Shown one piece after another: positions 16,408 to 25,478 of a DNA stretch of 64,000 nucleotides. Source of the DNA: Candidatus Gastranaerophilales bacterium (lineage in GTDB: Bacteria; Cyanobacteriota; Vampirovibrionia; Gastranaerophilales; Gastranaerophilaceae); assembly GCA_944325865.1 (NCBI GenBank), contig CALVBS010000006.1, positions 1 to 64,000 of the forward strand. Reading direction: 5' to 3'. The notes under the pieces were generated by a model. That model saw only the letters and a list, made by a program, of their open reading frames with translations, was not told the origin of the DNA and did no database searches. Position numbers and translations under genes: made by a program. The first letter of the stretch is position 1, and each line of letters opens with the position of its first letter.

Positions 16408-18357
16408 ATGAAAGTTCAATCAGTAAATTTTTATAATATCCCGCATTTACATTATGTGAATAATTTTGAACAAAGCAGGTTTTCGATTTTATCTCCGGTA
16501 TTGTCTTCGGATATGTTTGTTCCGGCTTTTACCGGAATAAATCCTTTAGAGCCTGAAAATATAGAGGGGATTCATTGTGCAAGATGCGGCAAAGTTACAA
16601 TGAGCGACAAAAGGTATAATAAACTTCTAAGTGATATAAAAAATGCCGAAACCGGCAGTGAGCTTTGTAAAATACTTGATAAAAATAAGAATTTTGTAAA
16701 AAAGGGATATGAATTTATTCCGGAAAATATAAGGTTGAAAACTTCTCCAAATACTTCTGCAGATAGTGCAATAGCATTTATTTATAATGATATTACAAAT
16801 ATTTATGCAGAAAAATTGGATGATGGCATTGATATAATGAAAGATGCATTAAAAACACCCGGGTTATCCGAAAACGATAAAACAACAATAAAAGATTGTG
16901 TTGAGCGTATTATAAAAGCCGGCCCGAGTTACAAGGACTATTCCAAACATCACAAGATTGTAATCGAAGATTTTAGAAAAATGGATTATAAAGACAGAAA
17001 ACTTTTGTTTCAAAAAGCGTTTATGCCTGCACAGAGAGTATATAGTTTCAGAAAAGCAATGTCTGACGGCGGGATGGGTAGCATTAACAATGATGAATTA
17101 AGAGAATTATTTGCCCGTACTGTATTTGAAAATTCCGTGGCAAAAGCTGTTCAGGTAAATAAAAATTGCGATGCGGAAATGCCTGCAAATAAAGTTGTTG
17201 TGTGTCAGGAATGTAAAGACAAGTGTAGTCATTCAAAATATTATTTTTCCAAAGCTGATAATTATCCGATAGTAAAGAAAAATTTGCTTACATATTTAAG
17301 GGATTTGAATTTTGCAAATAAAAACGGACAAATTAGTATTCCTTATGATTATGTGTTTAATGTTGCCAGATATGTCGGATTTAAGGAACCGGCTCTTATT
17401 TTATCCCCTACGGATGTCGGAATTTTAAAATATCAGCAGCAGCATGCAACTCTTCCGTTTGAAAAATTGCGGGATATTCCTTGTCCGTCCTGCGGTGTTA
17501 GAATGCTTACTTATGACGATTACGGCAAACTGGAAAAAACAATAGCAAATACAAATAAACTTACCGAACTGGTACGTCTTATACGACAAAATAAATCACA
17601 TGTTGCCCCTAACCTTTTTCATGTGGCAAGAGAGTATTGTGATTTTGTGAAGGCTAATCCGAGATTGTCGGATAAAATGGTCAAAAGACATATGTTTGAA
17701 TACGTTACGTTGCTTAATCATAAAGATATGAAAGATATTCTTCAAAAAATTACGGAAACTATTGAAACTAATAACATCTCAGGGACGGAAAAATCAGAAC
17801 TTCTCAGGCTATATGATAAGATTTTGGGACTTTGTGATTTTTCAAAACCTGTTGAAATTATTGAAAACAGAGACTTGGAAAAAATTGTTGAAGAATCGGA
17901 TATTATTGAGCCGTTAGATGTATATCGATTGAAATATTTTATTCTGGCAAAAGCAGAATCCATTAAAACAAAACAATATTTGGCTTTTCCATCAAAGAGA
18001 ATGCAGAGTGAAAATAAAATTTGGAGTGAAGGTTTTGTAAAACGTTTGTTTAAACTTTCCATGTTTTCTACAGATCATATGGAATCCCGTTACCATGGAG
18101 GTTCTGATGAAAGCCATAATCTTATAGGATTATGTAAAAAATGTAACCAGTCCAAGCAAAATCTTAATTTTTATGATTGGTACAAATACTTTGTAAAAAC
18201 AGATGTTTATATAAAAGGGTACCTTAAAAAGATAAATGAGTTTTCCGAGAACAGTTCTGTTGTCGGATATGATGATTATCCCGCAGAAGTTGCCGAAAAT
18301 CTCTATTTCTTAACAAATAAAGAGATAGATTTGCGTAAGCAATACCCTAAAAAATAA
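16408..18357 (+). CDS. HNH-type protein with duplicated zinc ribbons
   Basis: 649 aa. The N-terminus MKVQSVNFYN...AFTG belongs to the recurrent signature described in the findings. Two similar units follow: C-x2-CG at about 57 (CARCGKVTM...YNKL) and at about 360 (CPSCGVRML...YGKL), each followed by an EL...L..NK..V pattern. This suggests an internal duplication. Between them lies CQECKDKCSH. The C-terminal DHMESRYHGG...HNLIGLCKKCNQSKQN (about 560-590) matches an HNH endonuclease core (D-H, H-N, C-x2-C). Probably a zinc-binding nuclease; target and location are unknown. Confidence 0.7.
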   Translation: MKVQSVNFYNIPHLHYVNNFEQSRFSILSPVLSSDMFVPAFTGINPLEPENIEGIHCARCGKVTMSDKRYNKLLSDIKNAETGSELCKILDKNKNFVKKGYEFIPENIRLKTSPNTSADSAIAFIYNDITNIYAEKLDDGIDIMKDALKTPGLSENDKTTIKDCVERIIKAGPSYKDYSKHHKIVIEDFRKMDYKDRKLLFQKAFMPAQRVYSFRKAMSDGGMGSINNDELRELFARTVFENSVAKAVQVNKNCDAEMPANKVVVCQECKDKCSHSKYYFSKADNYPIVKKNLLTYLRDLNFANKNGQISIPYDYVFNVARYVGFKEPALILSPTDVGILKYQQQHATLPFEKLRDIPCPSCGVRMLTYDDYGKLEKTIANTNKLTELVRLIRQNKSHVAPNLFHVAREYCDFVKANPRLSDKMVKRHMFEYVTLLNHKDMKDILQKITETIETNNISGTEKSELLRLYDKILGLCDFSKPVEIIENRDLEKIVEESDIIEPLDVYRLKYFILAKAESIKTKQYLAFPSKRMQSENKIWSEGFVKRLFKLSMFSTDHMESRYHGGSDESHNLIGLCKKCNQSKQNLNFYDWYKYFVKTDVYIKGYLKKINEFSENSSVVGYDDYPAEVAENLYFLTNKEIDLRKQYPKK

Positions 18358-18365
18358 ATTTTTGT

Positions 18366-18371
18366 TATAAT
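18366..18371 (+). promoter_or_regulatory. -10 box at leaderless distance from pgeF
   Basis: Perfect TATAAT whose expected start of transcription (about 18378) lies three bases before the pgeF ATG. No Shine-Dalgarno can fit. No convincing -35 was seen. Confidence 0.5.
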
Positions 18372-18380
18372 ATAAACTGT

Positions 18381-19112
18381 ATGTTTTATTTTGATTTAAT
18401 TGACGGCAAAAAGGTTATGAAAAGTGATTTGATTAATGTAAATCATTTTTTTACAACCAGAGAAACGATTATAAAGACTAAAGAAGAAGATTATTTTCAA
18501 AAAGTAAAAGAAAATAAATCTCTTGTTTGTAAATACCTCAAAATATCTGAAAAAGATTTAATTTCTCCGAATCAGACACATACTAATAACGTAGAGTTCT
18601 GCTCTGAAGGGAAATTTTTATATCCGGATACGGACGGCTTAGTTCTTACAAATACAAAACAGGCTGTTTTCCTTAATTTTGCGGATTGTACGCCCATTAT
18701 TTTTTATGATGAAAAGCTAAATATCGGAGCGGTTTCGCATGCGGGCTGGCGGGGAACTGCCGGAAGAATCGCGGTAAAAACTGTTGCAAGAATGAAAGAA
18801 GCCGGTTCTGATATTAAAAACATAAAGGCTGTTATAGGTCCGGCGATTTCTATGTGCTGTTATAATGTCGGGAATGAAGTTTTAGAGCAGCTTAAAACTT
18901 CTGTTCGTGATTTTTCGGGATTATCGGAAGTCCGCACGGGTGAAACGTTTGTTGATCTAAAATCTATTAATGCCCGTCAACTTTTTGAAACAGGTGTAAA
19001 AAATATTGATATTTGTCCTTATTGTACATCTTGTGATAATGATTTGTTTTTCTCTTACAGAAAAGAGAATGCAACAACTAACCGTCACAGTGCAGTTTTA
19101 TACTTAGGATAA
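18381..19112 (+). CDS. pgeF: YfiH/PgeF family purine nucleoside phosphorylase / polyphenol oxidase-like protein
   Basis: 243 aa. Family hallmarks are the zinc-binding His and Cys residues in NQTHTNNVEF, FADCTPIIFYD and SHAGWRGTAGR, plus a C-terminal Cys pair (CPYCTSCDND) and SYR-x-E. The family (DUF152/LACC1) is known for purine nucleoside phosphorylase/deaminase activity and for editing UDP-MurNAc peptides in E. coli. Start at 18381: only a few bases follow a TATAAT box, so translation is probably leaderless. Confidence 0.9.
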   Translation: MFYFDLIDGKKVMKSDLINVNHFFTTRETIIKTKEEDYFQKVKENKSLVCKYLKISEKDLISPNQTHTNNVEFCSEGKFLYPDTDGLVLTNTKQAVFLNFADCTPIIFYDEKLNIGAVSHAGWRGTAGRIAVKTVARMKEAGSDIKNIKAVIGPAISMCCYNVGNEVLEQLKTSVRDFSGLSEVRTGETFVDLKSINARQLFETGVKNIDICPYCTSCDNDLFFSYRKENATTNRHSAVLYLG

Positions 19113-19181
19113 TTTAATATACCAAAATATTTATCTGACTAGCCAATAGAAAAATCTGTTAATCCGGTGCAAAGTTTCCGT

Positions 19182-19901
19182 ATGAAAAGATTAGTTATTT
19201 TAAGCTGTATAATTTTAACTTTGGCAGGATTGTCGGCTGCAGCAGAAGATTGCGGCTGTCCGGATGATGCTATTGCTTATGAGCATATGTTTTGTGAAAA
19301 ATGTTCAACATGTGATAAAGTTATTATAAAAAATTTGGAAAACATAATCTGTAAAGGCAATGCTTTTAAAATAGTTTTTGACTGCAAGTTCTGGTCAGAA
19401 TGTGCAAAAGCCGGTGACAAAGTAAATTTTAGTGTTCCGGAAGCTATCTATACCAGAGAAGGAACTTTACTAATTCCTGCCTGTTCCAAGGTTGTGGCTA
19501 CTGTTATCCGTATAGAAAAACAGCGAATCCCGAATAAGAATGCCAGAGTCTATCTGAATTTTGAATGTCTGATACTGCCAGACGGTACTGCAATAACAAT
19601 GAATGCAAAACCTTGTACAAAAGACTCGTCTTTGAAAGAAGGCCCATGGCATACTGCAGGTAAGCTCTTATCATGGACTCTGGGGCTTGGGATTGTCGGA
19701 GCAGGAGCCGGTACCGGTTTTGCTTTTATCCCGAATCCGGCAAAACTCGGTGTTGGTTACGCAATAGGTATTCCTGTAGGTACAAGCGTCGGCCTTATTA
19801 CAGGTTTGATTACTCCGGGACTTAAGTACCATGCAAAAGCCGGTGAAGCTGTCATGATTATACTTTGTGATGATTTGTGCATTAAAAAACAATGTGAATA
19901 A
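19182..19901 (+). CDS. Secreted protein with a glycine-zipper-like tail
   Basis: 239 aa from the ATG at 19182, which gives a clean signal peptide (MKRLVILSC..., cut near SAAA at about 22). A TTG five codons upstream is also open. The mature N-terminus is cysteine-rich (DCGCP, CEKCSTC). A middle region resembles a small beta-domain, and a Gly/Ala-rich hydrophobic stretch (about 165-215) could insert in a membrane. No enzyme motif. Probably envelope-associated; family unknown. Confidence 0.7.
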   Translation: MKRLVILSCIILTLAGLSAAAEDCGCPDDAIAYEHMFCEKCSTCDKVIIKNLENIICKGNAFKIVFDCKFWSECAKAGDKVNFSVPEAIYTREGTLLIPACSKVVATVIRIEKQRIPNKNARVYLNFECLILPDGTAITMNAKPCTKDSSLKEGPWHTAGKLLSWTLGLGIVGAGAGTGFAFIPNPAKLGVGYAIGIPVGTSVGLITGLITPGLKYHAKAGEAVMIILCDDLCIKKQCE

Positions 19902-20025
19902 TATTGTTTTATATATGCTTTTTAAGTATTTTATGCTATACAATATAAGTATTTGCTATTTTTAAAAAATAGTAAATAATAATAATATAAGAAAAAATAT
20001 TTTGGCTAATGAAAAGGATTTATAT

Positions 20026-20889
20026 ATGAAAAAACAGGTTTCTAATCAAATATTTGATGAGGAGCGTTCTTTATACAATATAAAGAATACGGAAGTTGTA
20101 AACTGCAGATTTGAAGGTCCGGCGGACGGTGAATCCGTCTTAAAGGAAGGCCGGAATTATATAGTGAAGGATTGTTCTTTTTCTTTACGCTACCCTATGT
20201 GGCATGCAAAAAGGTTTGAGCTTTTAAATTCAGAAATGGATGACAAAACCAGAGCCCCGCTATGGTATTCCAACAATGGTAAAATAGAAAATTGCAGAAT
20301 CAATGGTATTAAATGCCTCAGAGAATGCAAAAATATTAAGATAAACTGTTGTCATATCGTTTCTCCGGAGTTTGGCTGGAGATGTAAAAATGTGAATATT
20401 AATGATTCGACTATTGATTCAATGTATTTTCTTTTTGAAACTAAAAATGTTGAAATTAGCAGACTCAAAATGAGTGGAAAGTATTCTTTTCAATATATGA
20501 AAAATCTCCGTATTACAAACTCCGAACTGGATACAAAAGATGCATTCTGGCACAGCAAAAATATTCTGGTGGAAAATTCAGTTGTTAAAGGAGAATACCT
20601 CGGCTGGTTTTCCGAAAATCTTACTCTTGTAAACTGTAAAATTATCGGAACACAGCCGCTGTGTTATTGTAAGAATCTTAAACTTATTAATTGTGAAATG
20701 GAAGATACAGACTTATCTTTTGAATATTCTGATGTTGATGCTGATATCAAGGGACATATAATTTCAGTGAAAAATCCAAAATCAGGAGTAATTACGGCTG
20801 ACAGTGTCGGTGAAATTATCAGGGAAGAAGCAATAATGCCATGTCACGGTGAAGTATTTATAAGACAGAAAAATCGTATTTGTGCATAG
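20026..20889 (+). CDS. DUF3737 protein (right-handed beta-helix)
   Basis: 287 aa from the ATG at 20026, with AAAAGGA about nine bases upstream; a TTG at 20002 is less likely. The sequence follows the DUF3737 pattern: GESVLKEGRN, YPMWHAKRFE, WRCKNVNINDS, DAFWHSKNILVENS, GEYLGWFSENLTLVNCKI, QPLCYCKNLKLINC and a final SVKNPKSG. The regular spacing of short hydrophobic-polar turns indicates a pectate-lyase-like beta-solenoid. Function is unknown in all species; no signal peptide, so probably cytoplasmic. Confidence 0.88.
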   Translation: MKKQVSNQIFDEERSLYNIKNTEVVNCRFEGPADGESVLKEGRNYIVKDCSFSLRYPMWHAKRFELLNSEMDDKTRAPLWYSNNGKIENCRINGIKCLRECKNIKINCCHIVSPEFGWRCKNVNINDSTIDSMYFLFETKNVEISRLKMSGKYSFQYMKNLRITNSELDTKDAFWHSKNILVENSVVKGEYLGWFSENLTLVNCKIIGTQPLCYCKNLKLINCEMEDTDLSFEYSDVDADIKGHIISVKNPKSGVITADSVGEIIREEAIMPCHGEVFIRQKNRICA

Positions 20890-20936
20890 TATTTTAATTT
20901 ATAGCAAAAAAAATTTTGTTTATGTTTTAAAATATT

Positions 20937-21512
20937 ATGCCAAAAATTACAAGTCTTAAAACATATCTAAAATCACCATCAAAATGTTTTATTCCGAAAT
21001 GCAAAGCAAGATGCTGTATTAATGCACCATTACCGGAGGATTTTCTTCCGAAGCATAAGGATAAAGTGCAAAGACATATTTTTAGTGCCGTTAATATGGG
21101 GCAAAATGACCCGCGTGATACTTACAATTCCGTAATCTACAGCACCCGTCCTATAACTTTTATCGGTTTTGATGAGACTGGTAAATCCTTATACGGTATT
21201 AGCAAAGAAACAATGGAAAGATATCAGCTTAAGAGTATGGAGGATATTGAAAGACTGTTAATGTCATTTGAGGAACAAAAGATATATAATTACTGTCCGT
21301 TTATAACTGACTATGCACGCTGCAGTGTCTATAAAGAACGTCCGCCTATATGCAGAGAATTCGGTACTATGCCCGGAGTGCAGAATGTTTGTCCGGACAA
21401 AGCTTCAAGGATTGAAATTTTAAAATTTAATATAAAAAGTTTTCTTGATATAAAAGGATTTTTTAGGGATGTAAAACAAATACTAAATGCAAAATTCGGG
21501 AAAAACACATAG
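20937..21512 (+). CDS. YkgJ-type zinc/iron-chelating protein
   Basis: 191 aa. Contains CFIPKCKARCC near residue 16 and C-x7-C-x8-C spacing later (CPFITDYARCSVYKERPPIC), the C-x2-4-C-x3-CC and PPICREF pattern of the UPF0153/YkgJ family. These are small metal-binding proteins of uncertain role. Weak ribosome binding site; a TTTTAAAAT run ends three bases before the ATG, so the message may be leaderless or nearly so. Confidence 0.8.
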   Translation: MPKITSLKTYLKSPSKCFIPKCKARCCINAPLPEDFLPKHKDKVQRHIFSAVNMGQNDPRDTYNSVIYSTRPITFIGFDETGKSLYGISKETMERYQLKSMEDIERLLMSFEEQKIYNYCPFITDYARCSVYKERPPICREFGTMPGVQNVCPDKASRIEILKFNIKSFLDIKGFFRDVKQILNAKFGKNT

Positions 21513-21529
21513 CATTTATATATTTAAAT

Positions 21530-21739
21530 CTATTTTTCTTCAATAACCAGTTTGTATCCTAAGTAATCCAAAATTTGTTGAACTTCTTCAAATTTAATCG
21601 TTTTGTTGATGATTTTTGCAGACATATTACTCGGGCCGCTGGAAATAATTCCTGCTTCTCTCAAGGCATGAACGGTTTTGTTCATTGATGTGCCTTTTCT
21701 TGCTATTAAACTTCTGAGTTCAACTCTTATATCAAGCAT
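21530..21739 (-). CDS. Small putative HTH-like protein (paralogue A)
   Basis: 69 aa, ends QQILDYLGYKLVIEEK. This C-terminus and the preceding basic segment are shared almost exactly with the next ORF, so the pair is a tandem duplication. The helix-rich, basic sequence without cysteines resembles short Cro/CI-like DNA-binding proteins, but I cannot assign a family. No clear Shine-Dalgarno. Confidence 0.6.
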   Translation of the reverse strand: MLDIRVELRSLIARKGTSMNKTVHALREAGIISSGPSNMSAKIINKTIKFEEVQQILDYLGYKLVIEEK

Positions 21740-21757
21740 AATAAACTAAATTATAAC

Positions 21758-21967
21758 CTATTTCTTTTCAATAATTAATTTGTATCCTAAATAGTCTAAA
21801 ATCTGTTGAACTTCATCAAACCTAATATTACCTTGTCTGCATTTGGCCGCAAAATTATTTTGCATAGGTACTCTGACACCTCTGGCACGTAATGTGTTTA
21901 AAATCTTTGTAATTGAAATGCCATGGTCATATGCTAACATTTTTATCTCTTTGTGGATGTTCAACAT
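21758..21967 (-). CDS. Small putative HTH-like protein (paralogue B)
   Basis: 69 aa from the ATG at 21967, the start that aligns with paralogue A (MLNIHKEIKML versus MLDIRVELRSL). The frame is open to 22003. Ends QQILDYLGYKLIIEKK. A good promoter for the opposite strand begins 29 bases upstream (21996), so the two divergent units share a regulatory region. Confidence 0.6.
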   Translation of the reverse strand: MLNIHKEIKMLAYDHGISITKILNTLRARGVRVPMQNNFAAKCRQGNIRFDEVQQILDYLGYKLIIEKK

Positions 21968-21995
21968 AATTAAAACATATAATATTTCAAGATAC

Positions 21996-22024
21996 TTGAC
22001 CAATATTTATGTTGTATATATTAT
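21996..22024 (+). promoter_or_regulatory. Promoter of a candidate small RNA
   Basis: TTGACC (21996-22001), 17-base spacer, TATTAT (22019-22024). It points away from the small paralogues into a 147-base stretch that has no convincing coding sequence and ends in a strong terminator. Confidence 0.65.
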
Positions 22025-22030
22025 ATTTAT

Positions 22031-22177
22031 GTAACAACATAAATATATATGTAAAATGTTAAGAAACTCGTATATGTTTATTCCAACGCAAAGTCGAAAC
22101 AATTTAAGGCTTTGGAATTAATCGGCCGATATTTAAAAAGTCAGCTTGTGTGCATACTTGCAAGCTGTTTTTTTTTT
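22031..22177 (+). ncRNA. Candidate small RNA
   Basis: The region between a good promoter (expected start about 22031) and a strong terminator (22142-22177) is about 147 bases. The longest ATG frame I see has 15 codons and no Shine-Dalgarno. Local palindromes (ATCGGCCGAT near 22120, and CCAAC...CAAAG facing CTTTGG) suggest folding. It does not match SRP RNA, 6S RNA or RNase P RNA by eye. Identity unknown. Confidence 0.45.
22142..22177 (+). terminator. Terminator of the candidate small RNA
   Basis: CAGCTTG (22142-22148) pairs with CAAGCTG (22161-22167), followed by ten T in a row. Confidence 0.85.
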
Positions 22178-22268
22178 GAGGTTGCTTTTAAAGCAATATT
22201 GGAAATTTACAGGTTACACGCTGTAAATATGGTTCTTATCGTTCAGTCATAATAAGATATTTACTGAT

Positions 22269-22727
22269 TTAATCCTTTTTAATTTTAAAGTATGTTAATT
22301 GTATAGTAGGTATAAGGGCAGCCAATAAAATAATAAAAAGCGGTTTATAATTCCGGACAGCAAACATTGCACCAATATCTATAATAATAAGAGACAGTAA
22401 CAAAAGCCAGCTCATTCGTCGGGCCTGATTTTTCAGAAAAGTTTTACGCGGGAGTTTTTTATTTACAATTTCACTGTTTGCAAATATTCTTTCAATATCT
22501 TTTCTGTAACCTTTGATATTAAAGAAAAAACATTTTTTGAAGGCTTTAGCACATTCATCAATTTGCTCCCGAGTTGCGACGTATCCTTTTTGGGTATTAT
22601 CAGGATAAAAGATTAATTTATTGTCTTCATCAATGAAATATTTTGACCGTACAGCATTCTCAAAGAATATAAAAGCCCAGGCCATAAATAATACATATAT
22701 GAATATATTCCAAAAAAGTTTCAGCAT
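22269..22727 (-). CDS. Membrane protein of unknown function
   Basis: 152 aa. One N-terminal helix (3-24) and a pair near the C-terminus (about 103-122 and 127-145). The soluble part has DEDNKLIFYPDNTQKGYVATREQI, which matches the 56460 protein (DNKRVFYPNFFSNGYFITSEEQ), so the two are related. No Shine-Dalgarno. TTGATA and TATAAA boxes with a 16-base spacer put the transcription start about one base before the ATG, so it is probably leaderless. Confidence 0.7.
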   Translation of the reverse strand: MLKLFWNIFIYVLFMAWAFIFFENAVRSKYFIDEDNKLIFYPDNTQKGYVATREQIDECAKAFKKCFFFNIKGYRKDIERIFANSEIVNKKLPRKTFLKNQARRMSWLLLLSLIIIDIGAMFAVRNYKPLFIILLAALIPTIQLTYFKIKKD

Positions 22728-22810
22728 TTTTATTTTTATATATTTTACATTAATACTATCAAATTATACAAATTTTGTTAATTAAATAAATCATTCGAAA
22801 AATATAGAAT

Positions 22811-24067
22811 TTATGTTTCGGTAAGTAATTTTTTATTTTCAAGTTCTGCAAATTTTGCTGCCATTGTCGGGTTGTTTTTTGTTAAACGTTTGATACTTAA
22901 ATCTTCGGCTTTATTGTTTGCAAGCCGCAGGTTGTTTTCGGATGAAAGTAATGCCTCTTTTGTTTTTTGGAGATGGTCAATAGTTTTGTCAATTTCTTCT
23001 ATTGCGGTTTTGAATTTTTTGCTCGCAAGCTCGTAATTTCTTGCAAACTTTTCTTTGAAATCATTCATATTTTCTTCAAAATTGGAAATATCAATATTCT
23101 GATTTCTTATAACGGCTAGTTCCTGCTTATATTGAAGAGAGTTTAGTGCAGCATTTCTCAACAGTGTAATTATCGGAATAAAAAATTGCGGACGTATCAC
23201 GTACATTTTTGGATAGCGGTGCGACATATCAACAATTCCCGAATTGTAATATTCGCTTTCAGGTTCAAGAAGTGATACCAGAACCGCATATTCACAATTC
23301 TTTTCTCTGCGGTCTTTGTCAAGTTCTTTGAGAAAATCTTCATTTTTTTTCTTTGTGGAAGTGGTGTCCGCTTCGTTTTTCATTTCAAACATTATGGAAA
23401 TAAATTCCACTCCGTCGGTGTCGGATTCTCTAAAAATATAATCTCCTTTGCTGCCGGTTTTGGCATCGTTATCTTTTTCAAAATATGCATTTTGAAATCC
23501 TGTAGGGCGAATTCTGTTAAATTCTATTTCACAGTGCTGTTCAAGGCTCTCTCCAATCATTTTTGTTGAAAGTCTGGCTTTAAAATCTTTGTAATGAGCG
23601 ATTTCTTCATCCTTAAACCGGAGCTTTGCTTCATATTGTTCTTTCAGGGATTGTTCTTTGAGTAAATTTTCAGTTTCGTTTGTCTTAAGCTGACCTGTAA
23701 GTTCGGTGATTTGTTTCTCTTTTTCAGCTAATTCTTTTTCTTTTTCGATTGCAAATTTATTTATTTCTAAGGCTTTATCTTTTTCAAAATTATCAATTTG
23801 AGACTGAAGTTTTAGAATTTCCATCTCTTTATTGTTTTTGATGTTGGTAATTTCTTTTTCTTTTTCAAGTAAGAGTTCTTTAAGTTTACTTTCAGTTTCT
23901 GTTTTGGCCAGTTTTACCGCAGTCTCTTTTTCGTTTTCAAATTGGGATTCTCTTGAGGCGATTTCTTTTTCAAATTCTTTATCGCGAACCTGTTTGACGA
24001 TTGCTGCATAGCCGGATTCGTCAACTTGAAAAACTTCACCGCACTTAGGGCATTTTATTTCCTGCAT
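22811..24067 (-). CDS. DUF2130 protein (coiled coil plus nuclease-like domain)
   Basis: 418 aa. Starts with a zinc-ribbon-like [13 protein letters not shown], then a long coiled coil (about 25-155) rich in Glu and Lys. A conserved globular region follows, with MFEMKNEAD and [20 protein letters not shown], typical of DUF2130. The E-M-K within a hydrophobic strand resembles a restriction-endonuclease-like active site. Function is not established. AGGAGTAAGATT precedes the ATG. It stands alone on the minus strand. Confidence 0.85.
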   Translation of the reverse strand: MQEIKCPKCGEVFQVDESGYAAIVKQVRDKEFEKEIASRESQFENEKETAVKLAKTETESKLKELLLEKEKEITNIKNNKEMEILKLQSQIDNFEKDKALEINKFAIEKEKELAEKEKQITELTGQLKTNETENLLKEQSLKEQYEAKLRFKDEEIAHYKDFKARLSTKMIGESLEQHCEIEFNRIRPTGFQNAYFEKDNDAKTGSKGDYIFRESDTDGVEFISIMFEMKNEADTTSTKKKNEDFLKELDKDRREKNCEYAVLVSLLEPESEYYNSGIVDMSHRYPKMYVIRPQFFIPIITLLRNAALNSLQYKQELAVIRNQNIDISNFEENMNDFKEKFARNYELASKKFKTAIEEIDKTIDHLQKTKEALLSSENNLRLANNKAEDLSIKRLTKNNPTMAAKFAELENKKLLTET

Positions 24068-24205
24068 AATCTTACTCCTATTTGGTATAATTATATCATC
24101 AAGATAGTAAATATTGACATATACAAATATATTTAAACCGCACAGTTATAAGATTTTGCAATAAAAATATTTATAAACTGACCTGTAAATGTAAATTCTA
24201 CGCAA

Positions 24206-24751
24206 CTATCCAAGATAATTAACGTGTGACATCTCGGCATCCTTAAATCCTGTTAGTTCTCTAAGAGCCTTATATTCAGTAAGAACATTTTTATGTCCGA
24301 TTTCACTGGCTGAAATAGGGGAAAATATTTCATCAACATTTTCTGGCTTAAAGCCGTTTTTATAAAGAAGCTTACCAACCTTGTAATAAGCATTGTTTAA
24401 TATATTTTCAGCCTTTTTGCAATTTTCATCTAACTTTTGTACAAATTGCAAATGTTTAGCAAGAATTTTTGCAATGACATCATCCGGTTGAGATAATAAT
24501 TCTTCCGTTCCTTTTGGGGTTAAAGTAGCAGTTCTTGGTGTTAAATCATCTATATAATCAAAGTTTCTATTTCTTCTACTCATCCTATTAACATATATTT
24601 CTAATACCTTGTTGTCATCGTAAACACTACTTTCATAGTTTATACCTTTGGTTTCTTCTTTAAACATTTTTGCAATATTTTTCCAACGAGCTTTATTGGT
24701 GGTCATTTCACTAATATCTAATCTACCTTTAAAATTTACACTGCAATCCAT
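24206..24751 (-). CDS. Uncharacterised protein with the short N-terminal FKG signature
   Basis: 181 aa beginning MDCSVNFKGRLD. The S-V-N...F-x-G opening resembles that of the 16408, 34658 and 39258 proteins. The rest is helical and charged, without signal peptide or known motif. AGAAAGGATT lies upstream of the ATG. Confidence 0.7.
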   Translation of the reverse strand: MDCSVNFKGRLDISEMTTNKARWKNIAKMFKEETKGINYESSVYDDNKVLEIYVNRMSRRNRNFDYIDDLTPRTATLTPKGTEELLSQPDDVIAKILAKHLQFVQKLDENCKKAENILNNAYYKVGKLLYKNGFKPENVDEIFSPISASEIGHKNVLTEYKALRELTGFKDAEMSHVNYLG

Positions 24752-24846
24752 GTTTTTAATCCTTTCTTGATTTATTAGTTATATTAGTTAAAGACCTGTA
24801 ATAAATAAATTTGCTAGTTTAATATCTTTTAAATATTAAGTAAGGT

Positions 24847-25203
24847 TTGCATACCTGTCTAACAATAAAATTGAACATAAATTGGATTCAGAGTTATAAC
24901 AAATATATCTGGCACTCTGAAAATAGCGATGATACATGTGATGTATGCAAATCTTTAGATGGCAAAGAATTTGATTTTTATGAAGAAGTTCCCGAACGTC
25001 CTCACCCGAATTGCAAATGTACTGTTGAAATTGTGGAAGATACAAGTTCAAACGGAGATTTTGAAAGAGCAAAAGAAGAAAATTCTAATACTAATAGAAT
25101 CTCATCTGAAAATCAGAATCCTCAAACTTCGACACCTCAGCCAACATCTAAAGCACCACAACAAAGTAATAATAAAATTTTTCATAATTATCCTATAGGT
25201 TGA
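24847..25203 (+). CDS. Phage Mu gpF/minor head-protein C-terminal domain fragment
   Basis: Up to 118 aa. Residues about 20-65 contain YIWHSENSDDTCDVC, LDGKEF and PHPNCKCTVEIVE, the conserved C-terminal pattern of phage Mu gpF/SPP1 gp7-like head proteins (two Cys pairs and PHPNC-x-C). The normal large N-terminal part is missing and a Pro/Gln/Ser-rich tail follows. Only TTG starts are available (24847, 24871) and no good Shine-Dalgarno is present. Most likely a prophage remnant or a domesticated fragment. Confidence 0.55.
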   Translation: MHTCLTIKLNINWIQSYNKYIWHSENSDDTCDVCKSLDGKEFDFYEEVPERPHPNCKCTVEIVEDTSSNGDFERAKEENSNTNRISSENQNPQTSTPQPTSKAPQQSNNKIFHNYPIG

Positions 25204-25445
25204 TTTACATTAATAACTTTTACAGTATAATATTCGTTTACAAGTTATACTCATCTCAGGATGGTAAAAGTCGAGCTTTTGTCCAAACTTACTAAAAACA
25301 GCTCTGTATCTATATTTCTGAAAGGACTCTTTTTATTTGCCCAAAGAGAATTTTGGTGCAAGCGTGATAAAATTCTTTAAAAATCGAAAGGAGTAAATTC
25401 TCTTAAATCTGCGAAGGTCCGCACTGTGCGGAGAATTTGGCATTA
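25204..25445. other. Non-coding stretch downstream of the phage fragment
   Basis: No supported gene. Two hairpins are visible: GGAxxGTAAAAG/CTTTTGTCC around 25260-25285, and TCCGCACTGTGCGGA (25418-25432). The second is enclosed by AAATTCTC (25395-25402) and GAGAATTT (25431-25438). A minus-strand frame here also runs across the tmRNA and is not convincing. Confidence 0.5.
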
Positions 25446-25469
25446 TAAAAGAGGCTATCACAAGCCTCT
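25446..25469 (-). terminator. Terminator of ssrA
   Basis: AGAGGCT and AGCCTCT arms with a 6-base loop, followed on the minus strand by TTTATAA, 10 bases after the tmRNA CCA end. Confidence 0.85.
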
Positions 25470-25478
25470 GAAGTTTAA

